DNA of 64,000 nt from Anaerolineales bacterium (GTDB taxonomy: Bacteria > Chloroflexota > Anaerolineae > Anaerolineales > UBA11858): the NCBI GenBank assembly GCA_028278545.1, contig JANQED010000132.1, positions 62,001-126,000 of the forward strand, written 5' to 3'. Every line of letters begins with the position of its first letter. Position 1 is the first letter of the stretch. Below the pieces are notes generated by a model, which was not told the origin of the DNA, searched no databases, and saw only the letters and a list, made by a program, of their open reading frames with translations. A program made the position numbers and the translations under genes. Shown piece by piece: positions 8,333 through 17,612 of the stretch.

Positions 8333-8360
8333 TGACAACTGAACACTGGTGACTGGTTGC
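8333..8360 (+). repeat. Short tandem heptamer tract
   Basis: Four degenerate 7-base units in a row: TGACAAC, TGAACAC, TGGTGAC, TGGTTGC. It sits in the gap just before the homocysteine methyltransferase gene and resembles the heptamer tracts scattered in some bacterial genomes. Confidence 0.4.
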
Positions 8361-8381
8361 TTGATATTGCTGGAGGGCAAT

Positions 8382-9266
8382 ATGAATCCCTTACAGGAAT
8401 TACTGAAATCTGGAGATCCAATCCTGCTCGACGGTGCTATGGGCACCATGTTAATGGATGCCGGATTGGTCCAAGGGGATCCTCCTGAAGAATGGAATGT
8501 TACTCATCCAGATCGCGTCCGAGCGGTTCACCGCGCTTATATTGAAGCCGGGTCGCGGGTTATTTTGACAAACTCCTTTGGTGGAACTCGCTTCCGCCTT
8601 GAACTGCACAACTTGGAAGACCGGGTTGAAGAGCTCAACAAAGCCGCAGCCGAGAACGCCCGCGTGGAGGCCGACGCTGCCCCCCACACGATCGTGGTCG
8701 CCGGCTCTATGGGCCCAACAGGCCAGATCTTCGAACCGATGGGAACGCTGACCTTCGAAGAAGCCCAAGCCGCTTTCGCCGAACAAGCCGCCGGGCTGGC
8801 CGCGGGCGGAGTCGACCTGTTCTGGATCGAGACGATGAGCGACCTCAACGAGGTCAAAGCCGCCATTGAGGGCGCTCGCTCGGTGAGCGACCTGCCTATC
8901 GCGGCGACAATGTCCTTCGACACCCACGGTCATACCATGATGGGGGTCAGCCCGGCGAAAGCCGTCCAAGAACTCAGCAATCTGGAAGTACTCGTGATCG
9001 GCGCCAATTGCGGAACAGGCCCTGAGGAACTCCAAGAAGCGGTCAAAGCCATGCGAGAAGCCAAGGCTGAGGCTGTCCTGGTCGCTAAGGCCAATGCCGG
9101 CATCCCCCAGGTCGTCGCCGGCGGAGACATCGTCTACACGGGCACACCAGCAGTGATGGCCCAATATGCCATTGATGTGCATGAGATCGGAGCGACTTTA
9201 ATCGGTGCTTGCTGCGGCAGTACTCCGGAGCATATCAAGGCCATGGCCGAAGCGTTGAGTAATTGA
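8382..9266 (+). CDS. Homocysteine S-methyltransferase (MetH N-terminal-like, stand-alone)
   Basis: 294 residues from ATG 8382, which has GGAGGG five bases upstream; the in-frame GTG at 8349 lacks a ribosome site and lies on the repeat tract. The chain is a homocysteine-binding TIM barrel (PF02574): ILLDGAMGTML at the start, then the zinc-ligand motifs GANCGTG (Cys about 208) and GACCGS (Cys-Cys about 275-276). It moves a methyl group to homocysteine, forming methionine. In MetH this domain is fused ahead of the methyl-THF domain; here it stands alone, with a corrinoid carrier upstream and the methyl-THF enzyme downstream. It could in principle use another methyl donor such as betaine, but the context argues for methyl-cobalamin. 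Confidence 0.9.
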   Translation: MNPLQELLKSGDPILLDGAMGTMLMDAGLVQGDPPEEWNVTHPDRVRAVHRAYIEAGSRVILTNSFGGTRFRLELHNLEDRVEELNKAAAENARVEADAAPHTIVVAGSMGPTGQIFEPMGTLTFEEAQAAFAEQAAGLAAGGVDLFWIETMSDLNEVKAAIEGARSVSDLPIAATMSFDTHGHTMMGVSPAKAVQELSNLEVLVIGANCGTGPEELQEAVKAMREAKAEAVLVAKANAGIPQVVAGGDIVYTGTPAVMAQYAIDVHEIGATLIGACCGSTPEHIKAMAEALSN

Positions 9267-9298
9267 GCAAATGTGCAAGTTGGCAAGTGTGCAAGAAG
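9267..9298 (+). repeat. Short tandem octamer tract
   Basis: Four 8-base units directly after the stop codon: GCAAATGT, GCAAGTTG, GCAAGTGT, GCAAGAAG. Together with the heptamer tract at 8333 it brackets the homocysteine methyltransferase gene. Confidence 0.5.
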
Positions 9299-9367
9299 AC
9301 ATGTAGACCTAGACTCGCAGGCAACATATAGATCAGCACTTTGCAACGCGCAATTATCGAGGTATTC

Positions 9368-10249
9368 ATGCAAACGATTATCAGTTCTAAAACAAAGACC
9401 GTTGTCATCGGGCCTGGCAGACCCTTCACGATCATCGGTGAACGCATCAACCCCACGGGCCGCAAGCTGTTAGCGGCTGAGATGGCCGCAGGCAACTACG
9501 AGCGGGTACAAAGTGACGCCTTGGCCCAGGTCGCGGCTGGTGCTCACATCTTAGATGTCAACGCTGGCATCCCGATGGTCGATGAACCTGCTGTTCTAGA
9601 GGAAACCATTCGACTGGTACAATCCATCACCGACGTGCCAATATGTATCGATTCTTCGATTGTCGAGGCCCTCAAACGCGGCCTCGAAGCCTATGAGGGC
9701 AAAGCCTTGGTCAACTCGGTTACTGGAGAGGAAGAGCGCCTGGAGGCAGTACTCCCTTTGGTCAAGAAACACAACGCCGCGGTGATCGGCATCTCCAATG
9801 ACGAATCGGGGATTGCTGACGACCCCGCGGAGCGTTTCGCTGTCGCCAAGAAGATCGTCGAAAGGGCCCTGGATCACGGCATCCCCAAGGAGGATGTGAT
9901 CATCGATCCCCTGGTCATGCCCATCGGGGCCAAGCAAGACGCCGGTCGAGCCGTTTTCAAGATCATCCAGCGCGTGACAGAAGAGTTGGGCTGCAACACA
10001 GTCTGCGGCGCTTCCAATGTCTCGTTTGGCTTACCCAACCGCAAAGGCATCAATATGACCTTCGTGCCCATGCTGATCGCTGCCGGGATGACTGCCGCCA
10101 TCACCAACCCCTTAGAACCAGAGATCAAACAGGCTATCCTGGCCGCGGACGCCCTGATGGGCAACGACGAAAACTGCACTGCCTGGATCCAGGCCAACAG
10201 AAAGGGCGTTCGCAAGCGAGAACGGAGGCGAAGACAGCCTTCAGCATGA
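9368..10249 (+). CDS. Methyltetrahydrofolate:corrinoid methyltransferase (pterin-binding, DHPS fold)
   Basis: 293 residues from ATG 9368 with GAGG just upstream; a TTG at 9341 is possible but unsupported. The pterin-binding TIM barrel shows IGERINPTG (about 22-30), ILDVNAG (about 61), ICIDSS (about 93), LVNSVTGE (about 114), [10 protein letters not shown] (about 178) and [11 protein letters not shown] (about 214); the last holds the Asn typical of methyl-THF methyltransferases. These features separate it from true dihydropteroate synthase. It would move the methyl group from methyl-THF to the corrinoid protein at 7571. The tail is very basic ([11 protein letters not shown]), which is unusual for the family. 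Its end overlaps the DUF1638 gene by four bases (ATGA), so the two are translationally coupled. Confidence 0.9.
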   Translation: MQTIISSKTKTVVIGPGRPFTIIGERINPTGRKLLAAEMAAGNYERVQSDALAQVAAGAHILDVNAGIPMVDEPAVLEETIRLVQSITDVPICIDSSIVEALKRGLEAYEGKALVNSVTGEEERLEAVLPLVKKHNAAVIGISNDESGIADDPAERFAVAKKIVERALDHGIPKEDVIIDPLVMPIGAKQDAGRAVFKIIQRVTEELGCNTVCGASNVSFGLPNRKGINMTFVPMLIAAGMTAAITNPLEPEIKQAILAADALMGNDENCTAWIQANRKGVRKRERRRRQPSA

Positions 10250-10836
10250 CAACAGGCTTGATCATCTGCGGCGCGCTAGGCCGCGAAGTAACCGATATCC
10301 TCGAGAAACACGGTTGGGATGCAGAGGTGATCGGTATCCCGGCCATTGACCATGTCTTTCCCGAACGAATTGCCCCGCATGTCGAGCAGCGCATCCTGGC
10401 GCTCCGGGAGCAGTACGAGCGCCTGATTGTGGTTTTTGGGGACTGCGGCTCAATGGGGGCTTTAGATGAGATGTTGAGCCGCTACGATGATATCGAGCGC
10501 ATCGCCGGGCCGCACTGTTATGAGATGTATGGGGGAGATTTATTCAACGAGCTGATCGCGGAAGAACCTGGCACCTATATCCTGACCGATTTCATGGTAA
10601 GGACTTTTCAGGGGTTGATCCTCAAGAGTATGGGGCTAGATCGCTTCCCCGAACTGAAGAAAACCTATTTCCGCAATTACAGGCGCATCGTCTATCTGGC
10701 CCAGAGCGACGACCCTGAATATCGGGAGAAAGCCCAAGAAATTGCCAAATACCTTGACCTGCCCCTGGAAATCCGTCAGACAGGCTACGGTTTGTTAGAG
10801 ACCCGCCTGGTGGCAATGATGGGGAAAAATACCTGA
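10246..10836 (+). CDS. DUF1638 protein of the corrinoid methyl-transfer cluster
   Basis: 196 residues, soluble. Family features include IICGALGRE at the N-terminus, VFGDCGSMG (about residue 66) and [10 protein letters not shown] (about residue 90), so three Cys and one His are placed as if to bind a metal or cofactor. DUF1638 genes recur next to corrinoid methyltransferases in bacteria and archaea; no reaction is established as far as I know. The four-base overlap with the methyl-THF enzyme suggests the two proteins are made together and may interact. A role in loading or repairing the corrinoid is plausible but is inference. Confidence 0.8.
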   Translation: MTTGLIICGALGREVTDILEKHGWDAEVIGIPAIDHVFPERIAPHVEQRILALREQYERLIVVFGDCGSMGALDEMLSRYDDIERIAGPHCYEMYGGDLFNELIAEEPGTYILTDFMVRTFQGLILKSMGLDRFPELKKTYFRNYRRIVYLAQSDDPEYREKAQEIAKYLDLPLEIRQTGYGLLETRLVAMMGKNT

Positions 10837-10918
10837 GCACCCGAAGATGAAAGAAAATCGAGCAGGGGTGAGCATATTGTCCAATGGTGAGGTATCGAGG
10901 CGTCATTAGGTTTCGCTG

Positions 10919-10946
10919 ATTGAAACTGGGTGGATTGCGATACAAT
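10919..10946 (+). promoter_or_regulatory. Putative promoter of the M29 aminopeptidase
   Basis: TTGAAA (10920-10925) and TACAAT (10941-10946), spacer 15 bases (16 if ATTGAA is used). The Shine-Dalgarno AAGGAG lies about six bases before ATG 10985. Confidence 0.4.
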
Positions 10947-10984
10947 AGCGAACAAGAAAACATCAACGTAACAAGGAGACTTCA

Positions 10985-12085
10985 ATGGCCGATCCGCGTG
11001 TATCGAATTTGGCGAAAGTTCTGGTGCAGTATTCTCTCGACCTTCAAGCGGGCGAACAATTCGTGCTGCGCACCAGTCCGCTGGCAGAGGAACTCAACCT
11101 GGAAGTATATAAAGAAGCCATCCTGGCTGGTGCGCACGTAACCCTACAGGTTGGACTGCCCGGCGCGGCTGAGATTTTCTTCAAGAACGCCAGCGATGCC
11201 CAATTGGAGCACATTTCACCAGTCCGGCGTTTGATCACCGAAACCTTCGACGCCAACCTGTACATTGAAGCGGAGCACAATACCCGCGAGCTTACCGGGG
11301 TTGATCCTGAACGCAAGGCCCTTTTCAGTAAAGCAAACGCCGACATCAGCAAGATATTCCTGGAGCGGGCCGCGAAGAAAGAGTTAAAATGGTCCCTGAC
11401 CGTTTACCCAACCCATGCAATGGCCCAAGAAGCCGACATGAGCCTGAGCGAGTATCAGGATTTTGTCTACAGCGCGGGTATGCTCCATCTCGATGACCCG
11501 GTAGATTTTTGGAAGAAAGAAGGAGTGCGTCAGGGCGAGTTGATCGATTGGCTGGCTGGCCGGGATCAAGTCATCATCAAAGGAAGCAATGTCGATCTGG
11601 CATTCTCCATCAAAGAGCGCACCTTCGAGCCATCTGATGGCAAATATAACTTCCCAGATGGAGAGATCTTCACCGGGCCGGCTGAGGAAAGCGCAAATGG
11701 CTATATCCGCTTCTCCTACCCGGCGATCTATGGTGGACAGGAAGTCGAGGATATCGAACTCTGGTTCGAGGACGGCAAAGTCGTCAAAGAGAAGGCCAGC
11801 AAAGGCCAGGAATTATTGACAACGCTGCTCAATACGGATGAGGGTGCCCGCTACCTGGGCGAATGGGGAATCGGCACTAATTACGGCATCCAACGTTTTA
11901 CCAAGAACATGCTCTTCGATGAGAAAATCGGCGGTACCATCCATCTGGCGGTCGGTTCTGGGTACCCGGAAACTGGCAGCAAGAACGACTCTGGGATTCA
12001 CTGGGATATGCTCTGCGATATGGCAGAGAGTGAGATCATTGTGGATGGGGAGTTGATGTACAAGGACGGGAAATTCGTGATCTAA
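10985..12085 (+). CDS. M29-family metallo-aminopeptidase (aminopeptidase T-like)
   Basis: 366 residues, cytoplasmic. The metal-site motifs of clan MQ are visible: FPDGEIFTGP.E (about residues 224-234), LGEWGIGTN (about 295) and the C-terminal IHLAVGSGYPETG followed by GIHWDMLCD, which supply the Glu, His and Asp ligands. Enzymes of this family release N-terminal residues, often leucine, using two divalent metal ions. It has its own promoter and Shine-Dalgarno and is not obviously linked to the methyl-transfer genes upstream. Length is normal for the bacterial family. Confidence 0.9.
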   Translation: MADPRVSNLAKVLVQYSLDLQAGEQFVLRTSPLAEELNLEVYKEAILAGAHVTLQVGLPGAAEIFFKNASDAQLEHISPVRRLITETFDANLYIEAEHNTRELTGVDPERKALFSKANADISKIFLERAAKKELKWSLTVYPTHAMAQEADMSLSEYQDFVYSAGMLHLDDPVDFWKKEGVRQGELIDWLAGRDQVIIKGSNVDLAFSIKERTFEPSDGKYNFPDGEIFTGPAEESANGYIRFSYPAIYGGQEVEDIELWFEDGKVVKEKASKGQELLTTLLNTDEGARYLGEWGIGTNYGIQRFTKNMLFDEKIGGTIHLAVGSGYPETGSKNDSGIHWDMLCDMAESEIIVDGELMYKDGKFVI

Positions 12086-12145
12086 GGATTAACGAACCCG
12101 AAATCAGCTATCTATACCCCCCAACACTGTTTTGCGCAGACTTGG

Positions 12146-15100
12146 CTAGGCAATCTCTGAAAGAATATCGAGGAAAGCTCCCACAACACGCGGATCGAAA
12201 TGTTCCCCGGCCTGCTCGCGGATATAAGCCAGCACATCTTCCTCAGGCCAAGCTTTGCGGTACGGTCGATCTGAATTGAGCGCATCCCAAACATCCACCA
12301 CGGCAAAGATGCGCGCCGTCAGAGGGATCTGCTCGCCCTCTAGCCCTCGAGGGTATCCAGTACCATCCCATTTCTCGTGATGGCAATAAGGAATGTCCAG
12401 CGCCGGGCGCAGATAATCAATCTCCGAGAGGAAGCGATGGGCGTAGACGGGGTGCTGGCGCATGATCTCCCACTCATCATCCGTCAATTTCCCCGGCTTG
12501 CGCAGGATGCCGTCAGGAATACTCATTTTGCCAATATCGTGCAGCAGAGCACCCCGCCTCACGTGGACTAACTTATCCTCATTTACCCCCATCATCTGCG
12601 CCAATTGTATGGTCACCTCGGTAACACGCCGCGTGTGGTCTTCCGTCTCTTGATCGCGCATATCCAATGCCTGTACCCATCCTTCGAGTGTGGCATCATA
12701 GGCCTGAACCAGCTCGATATTAGAGCGCTGTATGTCATTGAACATCGAAGCATTGTCAAGCGCGATGGCAGCCTGTCCAGCCAGGGTTTCAAGGAACTCC
12801 AACCAATCCGAACCTGGATCAAGTCGTGTACGGTGGAAGATCTCCAACACCCCTTTGACCTCTCCCCTGGCAATGAGCGGCACACCATAGTAGGTTACAA
12901 AGTTCTCATTCGGAAGCAAAGGGGCTCTTTTTAGACTGTCTTCTGCATCTTCCACGTTAGCAACGCTGATCATACGTCGTTCCAGAGCAGCTTTTCCCGC
13001 GTAGCCCTCTCCTAAACGCAGATTGGTGTATTGCAGCGCCGAGGTTTGGAAGCCACGTCCGGCGGCGTATCCCAGGGTCTGCAAGTGGGGGTTAAACAGT
13101 AGCACATCGGCTGCATCTACCCACAGTTGTGTAGTGACCTCTTCAAGCAGAACCCTCAGGGTCAAACGCAGATCAAAAGAACCGGTGATAGCCTTATCGA
13201 TATTGCGCAAAGAGGAAATGCGGCGGAGGCGTTCTTGGGTCTGTTGGTACAGGCTGGCGTTCTCCAGCGTTAAAGCCACGCGCTTGGCGAAGATAGACAT
13301 CAAACGCTCATCATCCTCGCTAAAAGCCCTTGGTTCCACACTTTGCACGTCAATCACGCCAATCACCTTCTCGCCAACTTGGAGCGGAATGGCCAACTCT
13401 GAGCGAGCAGCCTCCCAGCTGGGAGTGTAGTCAGGGTCTTCTAGCGCATCGGGGCTGTTTATGATCTGGCCTGTCCGGATAGCCTTGGGTACCAAGCCTG
13501 ACCCATCCAAATTCAGTTCCTTCTTGCTCACTTCATCAGTGTAAGGGCCAGCCACAGCAATCCGATTTAGACTTGGTTTCGCCGAGTTATCATCAATCAA
13601 AAACAGGCTGCAATTAGATTTACCAAACTCCTTTAGAACAGCTTCTACGATAGACTCGGCCAAATGTTCAGGATTAGGTGCATCACTTGAGATCAAAGCC
13701 TCCGAGGCGCGGTACAGGCGAGCCAGTTCCTCGTTATGTTTCTTTTCGGCTTCTTCCGCTCGCACTCGCTCGGTGATATCTAGAAAAGTCCCGATAAATT
13801 GCTTGACTCTTCCGTCGTCATCCCTGAGAAAGATAGCATCCTTCGATAAACACCAAATCCATCTTCCATCCGCTGTTTTGAAACGATATTCGATCTCAAA
13901 AACCTGGCCAGGGCTAGCCTGCGTAATTTCTCCCATATGATCGAAGACCGCCTGCAAATCATCCGGGTGAAATAACTCCAAGAACTCCTCATCGCTCATT
14001 GCATGCAAACTATCTAGGGTGTGACCAGTCAATTGGGTGTATTGAGGATTTATGTAAACGTTGTTTTGCTCGTCCAAGTCGTAGATATATATCCCGTTCA
14101 ATGAGGATTCAATGACCCTGTTCAAAAAGCGTTCGCTCTCTCTCAGTGCATGTTCAGCATCTAAACGGGTGATCGTATCCCCAATTTGGGCAACGATTGT
14201 TTCCAACGCGCCGCGGGCAATTCCTGGCACGTCATCCAGAGTATGCGAGGCTATATTAAGACATCCAATGACGCGCCCCTTATGACGAATTGGAAGGATC
14301 GCAATCGCACGCAGCCCCTCACGCTGCCTGTCTTCATCGACCGGCGTTCCCAGTCCCTGGTGGTGAGCATAGACTGGTTCTCCCTCCATGACCAGCTGCG
14401 TATTAGCAGAATCAGCTTCGAAGCGAGAAGCACCGCTGATGAAATCAGGGGACAGGCCGATATGGAATACGAGATCCAGAGCACCGGATGCTTCATCGAT
14501 AAGATAGATGCCGCCACTATCCATCCCCGATACCTGGAGTGCAGCCTCCACACATAGATGCAGCCCCTCATCAAGCCCAGAGGCAACATTTAACGCCAGT
14601 GCCAGGTTGCGCTGGGCGCGGACGAGATTCTCGGCTCGCTTACGCTCGATGTTCTCATCCTCTAATGATTTATAAGATTCTCTCAGCGTGTGTGCCATCT
14701 CGTTGAATGCGTGAGCCAAGCCGCCGAGTTCATCTACGCTTTTGACCTCCACCCTATGCTCAAGCTCTCCCTTGCCGATGATCTCTGCACCTTTAGTCAG
14801 CTCATCCAATGGCTTGGAGATGCTCCTGGCAACAAGTAGCGACGAAGTTATCACAGTAATCGCTAGAATTACCATTAGCACTGAAGTCAAATTTGCAGTT
14901 AGTCGTTGAGCCTCCATTGCTTCAGACCGGGCCTGTTCTGCCAGCGCAGAAGCATCAGTATATACCGCGTGTGACGCTATTAGCAACTGAGCCACCAGTC
15001 TTTCTTCTAGCGCAGTTGCGGCATCGATTGTCTGTTGGGAAGCCCCATCTTGAATTAGTTCTTGTCTGTTAGTGTAATTGGCAGTCACCCTTGAGAACAA

Positions 15101-15409
15101 ATCTCCAAGAGCGGCATAATCATCACCTATGGATGTCAATTCACCTTCTTCAACGGTTTTCTCTATAACATCCCCCAGCGAACTATACTTTGAATACCAT
15201 TGCTGCTCCATGCGCTCTTCACGATGCAGCAAATAATCGTAGACAACAATATCAAGCTCTAATACACTTTCACGTACATTGTCCAATCGCTCAAGTTTCC
15301 TATTTCTTTCAGCAAGACTAATTGACGTCACCAAAACCAAAGAAAAGAGGACAACGACTATGGAAACCGATATTCCAGCACCTAAAAATAATTTGCTTTT
15401 GATGTTCAT
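12146..15409 (-). CDS. Membrane sensor: HAMP-GAF-PAS-GAF-GAF-HD-GYP phosphodiesterase
   Basis: 1087 residues. Membrane helices near residues 8-30 and 172-195 bracket an extracytoplasmic helical sensor region. Then come HAMP (about 197-250), GAF (about 265-410), PAS with PAC (about 425-545), two more GAF domains (about 560-720 and 735-885) and HD-GYP (about 905-1080). The catalytic motifs are intact: HTRRV, LLHDIGK, HP.YAH and CHHEKWDGTGYP, so it should hydrolyse c-di-GMP. There is no histidine-kinase domain. It lies 17 bases after the gene for a solute-binding lipoprotein, so the lipoprotein may present a ligand to the outer sensor domain. Domains are confident; signal and partner are inferred. 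Confidence 0.92.
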   Translation of the reverse strand: MNIKSKLFLGAGISVSIVVVLFSLVLVTSISLAERNRKLERLDNVRESVLELDIVVYDYLLHREERMEQQWYSKYSSLGDVIEKTVEEGELTSIGDDYAALGDLFSRVTANYTNRQELIQDGASQQTIDAATALEERLVAQLLIASHAVYTDASALAEQARSEAMEAQRLTANLTSVLMVILAITVITSSLLVARSISKPLDELTKGAEIIGKGELEHRVEVKSVDELGGLAHAFNEMAHTLRESYKSLEDENIERKRAENLVRAQRNLALALNVASGLDEGLHLCVEAALQVSGMDSGGIYLIDEASGALDLVFHIGLSPDFISGASRFEADSANTQLVMEGEPVYAHHQGLGTPVDEDRQREGLRAIAILPIRHKGRVIGCLNIASHTLDDVPGIARGALETIVAQIGDTITRLDAEHALRESERFLNRVIESSLNGIYIYDLDEQNNVYINPQYTQLTGHTLDSLHAMSDEEFLELFHPDDLQAVFDHMGEITQASPGQVFEIEYRFKTADGRWIWCLSKDAIFLRDDDGRVKQFIGTFLDITERVRAEEAEKKHNEELARLYRASEALISSDAPNPEHLAESIVEAVLKEFGKSNCSLFLIDDNSAKPSLNRIAVAGPYTDEVSKKELNLDGSGLVPKAIRTGQIINSPDALEDPDYTPSWEAARSELAIPLQVGEKVIGVIDVQSVEPRAFSEDDERLMSIFAKRVALTLENASLYQQTQERLRRISSLRNIDKAITGSFDLRLTLRVLLEEVTTQLWVDAADVLLFNPHLQTLGYAAGRGFQTSALQYTNLRLGEGYAGKAALERRMISVANVEDAEDSLKRAPLLPNENFVTYYGVPLIARGEVKGVLEIFHRTRLDPGSDWLEFLETLAGQAAIALDNASMFNDIQRSNIELVQAYDATLEGWVQALDMRDQETEDHTRRVTEVTIQLAQMMGVNEDKLVHVRRGALLHDIGKMSIPDGILRKPGKLTDDEWEIMRQHPVYAHRFLSEIDYLRPALDIPYCHHEKWDGTGYPRGLEGEQIPLTARIFAVVDVWDALNSDRPYRKAWPEEDVLAYIREQAGEHFDPRVVGAFLDILSEIA

Positions 15410-15426
15410 CCTAACAACCGTCTGAA

Positions 15427-16518
15427 CTAACGTATTATTCCAATAGACTCTGGTTTAACCTCATCTAATGCATCAAAGTAGATGTAATCCAGATAATTAG
15501 GAACCTCTGTTTTGTCAGTTAGATTATTGTCGATCATCCACCTGGCTTGGTCTTCCATCGCTATGATCATACTCTGGGGCAGATCAACAACAAAATGGAA
15601 GTCCGACCAAACCGATTCGATATAGGGTAGATCGAGGTCCACTCGTCTTGCAATGATTTCTTTAGCTTCTAAGTGGTTGTTTCTTACAAATTCTTCCGCC
15701 TGGACCAATGCGCTCAAAAAACGCCGAACCCTCTCTGAATATTTTTGGGAGAATTCAGTCTCGCACAAGACGACCCAATATACATGTTGTCCGCCTTGTG
15801 CAGACCAAACATTTGCATTATCTCCAAGACTATTCGTGATGTGATAATTGTGGGGGTGCCACGTAATTGTGGCATCCACTATACCCTGTGCAATGGCTTC
15901 GGGCATATCAGGAGGGTGTACTGCAATAAGTTCGACATCTTGCAATGAGAGATCATTGAATATCAGTGTCCTCCCAAGAAAGTATTCTGCAGAACTCCCT
16001 CGCTTGATCCCTATCTTTTTGCCCTTCAAATCGCTCAAACTGTAAATTCCCCTGTCATTTCGGGCAATAATATAATTGGTTGTAGATGTGTTAATCGATG
16101 CCAAAACCTTGATATCCGTCCCCTCCAGGCCAAGACCCGCTATCACAAAATCAACAGTATCAGCCACATCAACTTCGCCTGCCAAAAGAGCATTCTTTGT
16201 TTCTATGCCAGTATCGTATGCTTTTACTGTGGCATCAAGACCATATTCCTCAAAATAACCCTTCTCTTCAGCTATCCAAATAAGAGTCGAAAGCTCTTGA
16301 TTGGTAGCACCAATATTAATCTTCTCGACAGGTCCGGTATACTTTCTTTCCTGTATAGAACAGCCAGCAACTGTTAAGCCCAAAGTTAGTATAAGCACCA
16401 AAATCTGTGCCGATGCTCTAGATGTTCTTTCTGCTAGATGTTTACCTAACATTTTTGTCTCATGTCCCATTTTCTCTCTGCTAACGGACACCCTCAATAG
16501 TTGCATCAGCCATGCCAT
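15427..16518 (-). CDS. Lipoprotein of the NMT1/SsuA solute-binding family
   Basis: 363 residues from the outermost ATG; an internal ATG about 16 codons in (MGHETK) has a better upstream AGAGAG and may be the true start. A hydrophobic signal ends in the lipobox VAGC. The mature part is a two-lobed periplasmic-binding fold of the ABC type (NMT1/TauA-like): LIWIAEEKGYFEEYGL, LAGEVDVADTVDF, LKGKKIGIKRGSSAEYFLG and ITWHPHNY. Relatives bind thiamine precursors, sulfonates or nitrate. No permease or ATPase gene is nearby; the next gene is a membrane c-di-GMP sensor. A sensory rather than transport job is therefore plausible. Confidence 0.85.
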   Translation of the reverse strand: MAWLMQLLRVSVSREKMGHETKMLGKHLAERTSRASAQILVLILTLGLTVAGCSIQERKYTGPVEKINIGATNQELSTLIWIAEEKGYFEEYGLDATVKAYDTGIETKNALLAGEVDVADTVDFVIAGLGLEGTDIKVLASINTSTTNYIIARNDRGIYSLSDLKGKKIGIKRGSSAEYFLGRTLIFNDLSLQDVELIAVHPPDMPEAIAQGIVDATITWHPHNYHITNSLGDNANVWSAQGGQHVYWVVLCETEFSQKYSERVRRFLSALVQAEEFVRNNHLEAKEIIARRVDLDLPYIESVWSDFHFVVDLPQSMIIAMEDQARWMIDNNLTDKTEVPNYLDYIYFDALDEVKPESIGIIR

Positions 16519-16701
16519 CCTTGGCTCTCACCCAAACATCTCGCTAATGAGTTCCACAGTGACTTCTGCATCAAATGGTAGGGAGGGAAAGAAGAAATCT
16601 CCCCAATCATTGCTATTCACTATTATTTCTAATCTGGGGAAAAAGATCAATCAGTATAAATACGGATAACTACAGTACTAGCAAAAACGATGCAAAGTCC
16701 G

Positions 16702-17346
16702 CTATGGAAGTTGGATGCCCCGCTTGAGGGCATAGCGTACCAATTCGGCAGTGTTCACCACACCCAGTTTGCGCATTAGATTGGCGCGATGGGTTTCCAC
16801 AGTGCGCACGCCAATTCCCAATTGTTCGGCGATTTTTTGGTTGGTCAGGCCCTCAACCACGAGATGGAGTACCTGTCTTTCACGCACAGATAAGGTCAGG
16901 TAGAGATCCACCCCATTTCGATGCACATGCCTGTAAGCTTCTACCGATGCCTCGGAGATCGACGAACTGAGATAACGTTGACCAGCCAGAACAGCCCGGA
17001 TGGACTGCACGAGTTCTTGGGAGTCTGAGTTCTTCAGCACATAGGCCAGCGCCCCAGCCCGCAACGCCTCAGCCACATAAACCTCACTGGCATGCATGGA
17101 TAGAATAACGATACGAACCTGGGGCATTTTCGCTTGCACTTGACGGATTATCTCCAAGCCCCCCATCCCGGGCAGCATCAGGTCAAGCACCAATACGTCG
17201 GGTTGTAGGCTTTCCACTAACGGGAATACCTTCAGGCCATCTCCTACCTCCCCGACAACGTGCATGGTCGGCTCGTTCTCGAATACCGTCCGCAGGCCAC
17301 TACGCACGATGGGATGGTCATCAGCTAATAGGATTCTAGCGCTCAT
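16702..17346 (-). CDS. NarL/FixJ-type response regulator
   Basis: 214 residues. Receiver domain (about 1-120) with acidic pair DD at 9-10, phospho-acceptor Asp in VLDLMLPG (about 55) and Lys in YVLKNSD (about 105); then a LuxR-type helix-turn-helix (about 148-210) with LSVRERQVLHLVVEG and VRTVETHRANLMRKLGV. Start ATG has AGAGAGG seven bases upstream. No histidine kinase gene adjoins it, so its partner is encoded elsewhere. It may share signalling with the solute-binding/HD-GYP pair downstream on the same strand, but 183 bases separate them. Two promoter-like elements lie about 270-350 bases upstream. Confidence 0.93.
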   Translation of the reverse strand: MSARILLADDHPIVRSGLRTVFENEPTMHVVGEVGDGLKVFPLVESLQPDVLVLDLMLPGMGGLEIIRQVQAKMPQVRIVILSMHASEVYVAEALRAGALAYVLKNSDSQELVQSIRAVLAGQRYLSSSISEASVEAYRHVHRNGVDLYLTLSVRERQVLHLVVEGLTNQKIAEQLGIGVRTVETHRANLMRKLGVVNTAELVRYALKRGIQLP

Positions 17347-17612
17347 GTTGACGCCTCTCTATGTATTGCAAAGTTGCCTCCAACGTGATTTTCGACCCTG
17401 GGATAGCGTTGCCCTTGGGTTAACTCAGCAGGGACAGATTCCAGTCTGGGCGGGCTTGCGCTGCCTGTTTGTAGAGTTCATCCTGGGGCAGACCACTAAT
17501 TCCAGACCGGCCCGCAAGTACGCTTTGCTTCTTTCTACCTTCGCCTGAGCACCACGGCCAGATGAACAGCATGTGCCAGCCTCCCCACGCTACGAGTCGC
17601 CCACCCAAATTG

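Noticed and set aside
1847-10836. Wood-Ljungdahl acetogenesis cluster
   Set aside because: MetV-MetF, corrinoid and methyl-THF genes fit, but no CO dehydrogenase/acetyl-CoA synthase, formate-THF ligase or corrinoid iron-sulfur protein subunits are present, and a homocysteine methyltransferase is.
17420-17608. 62-codon - strand frame between the response regulator and the HAD gene
   Set aside because: Composition is not protein-like, no ribosome site, and its start lies at or upstream of the predicted transcription start.
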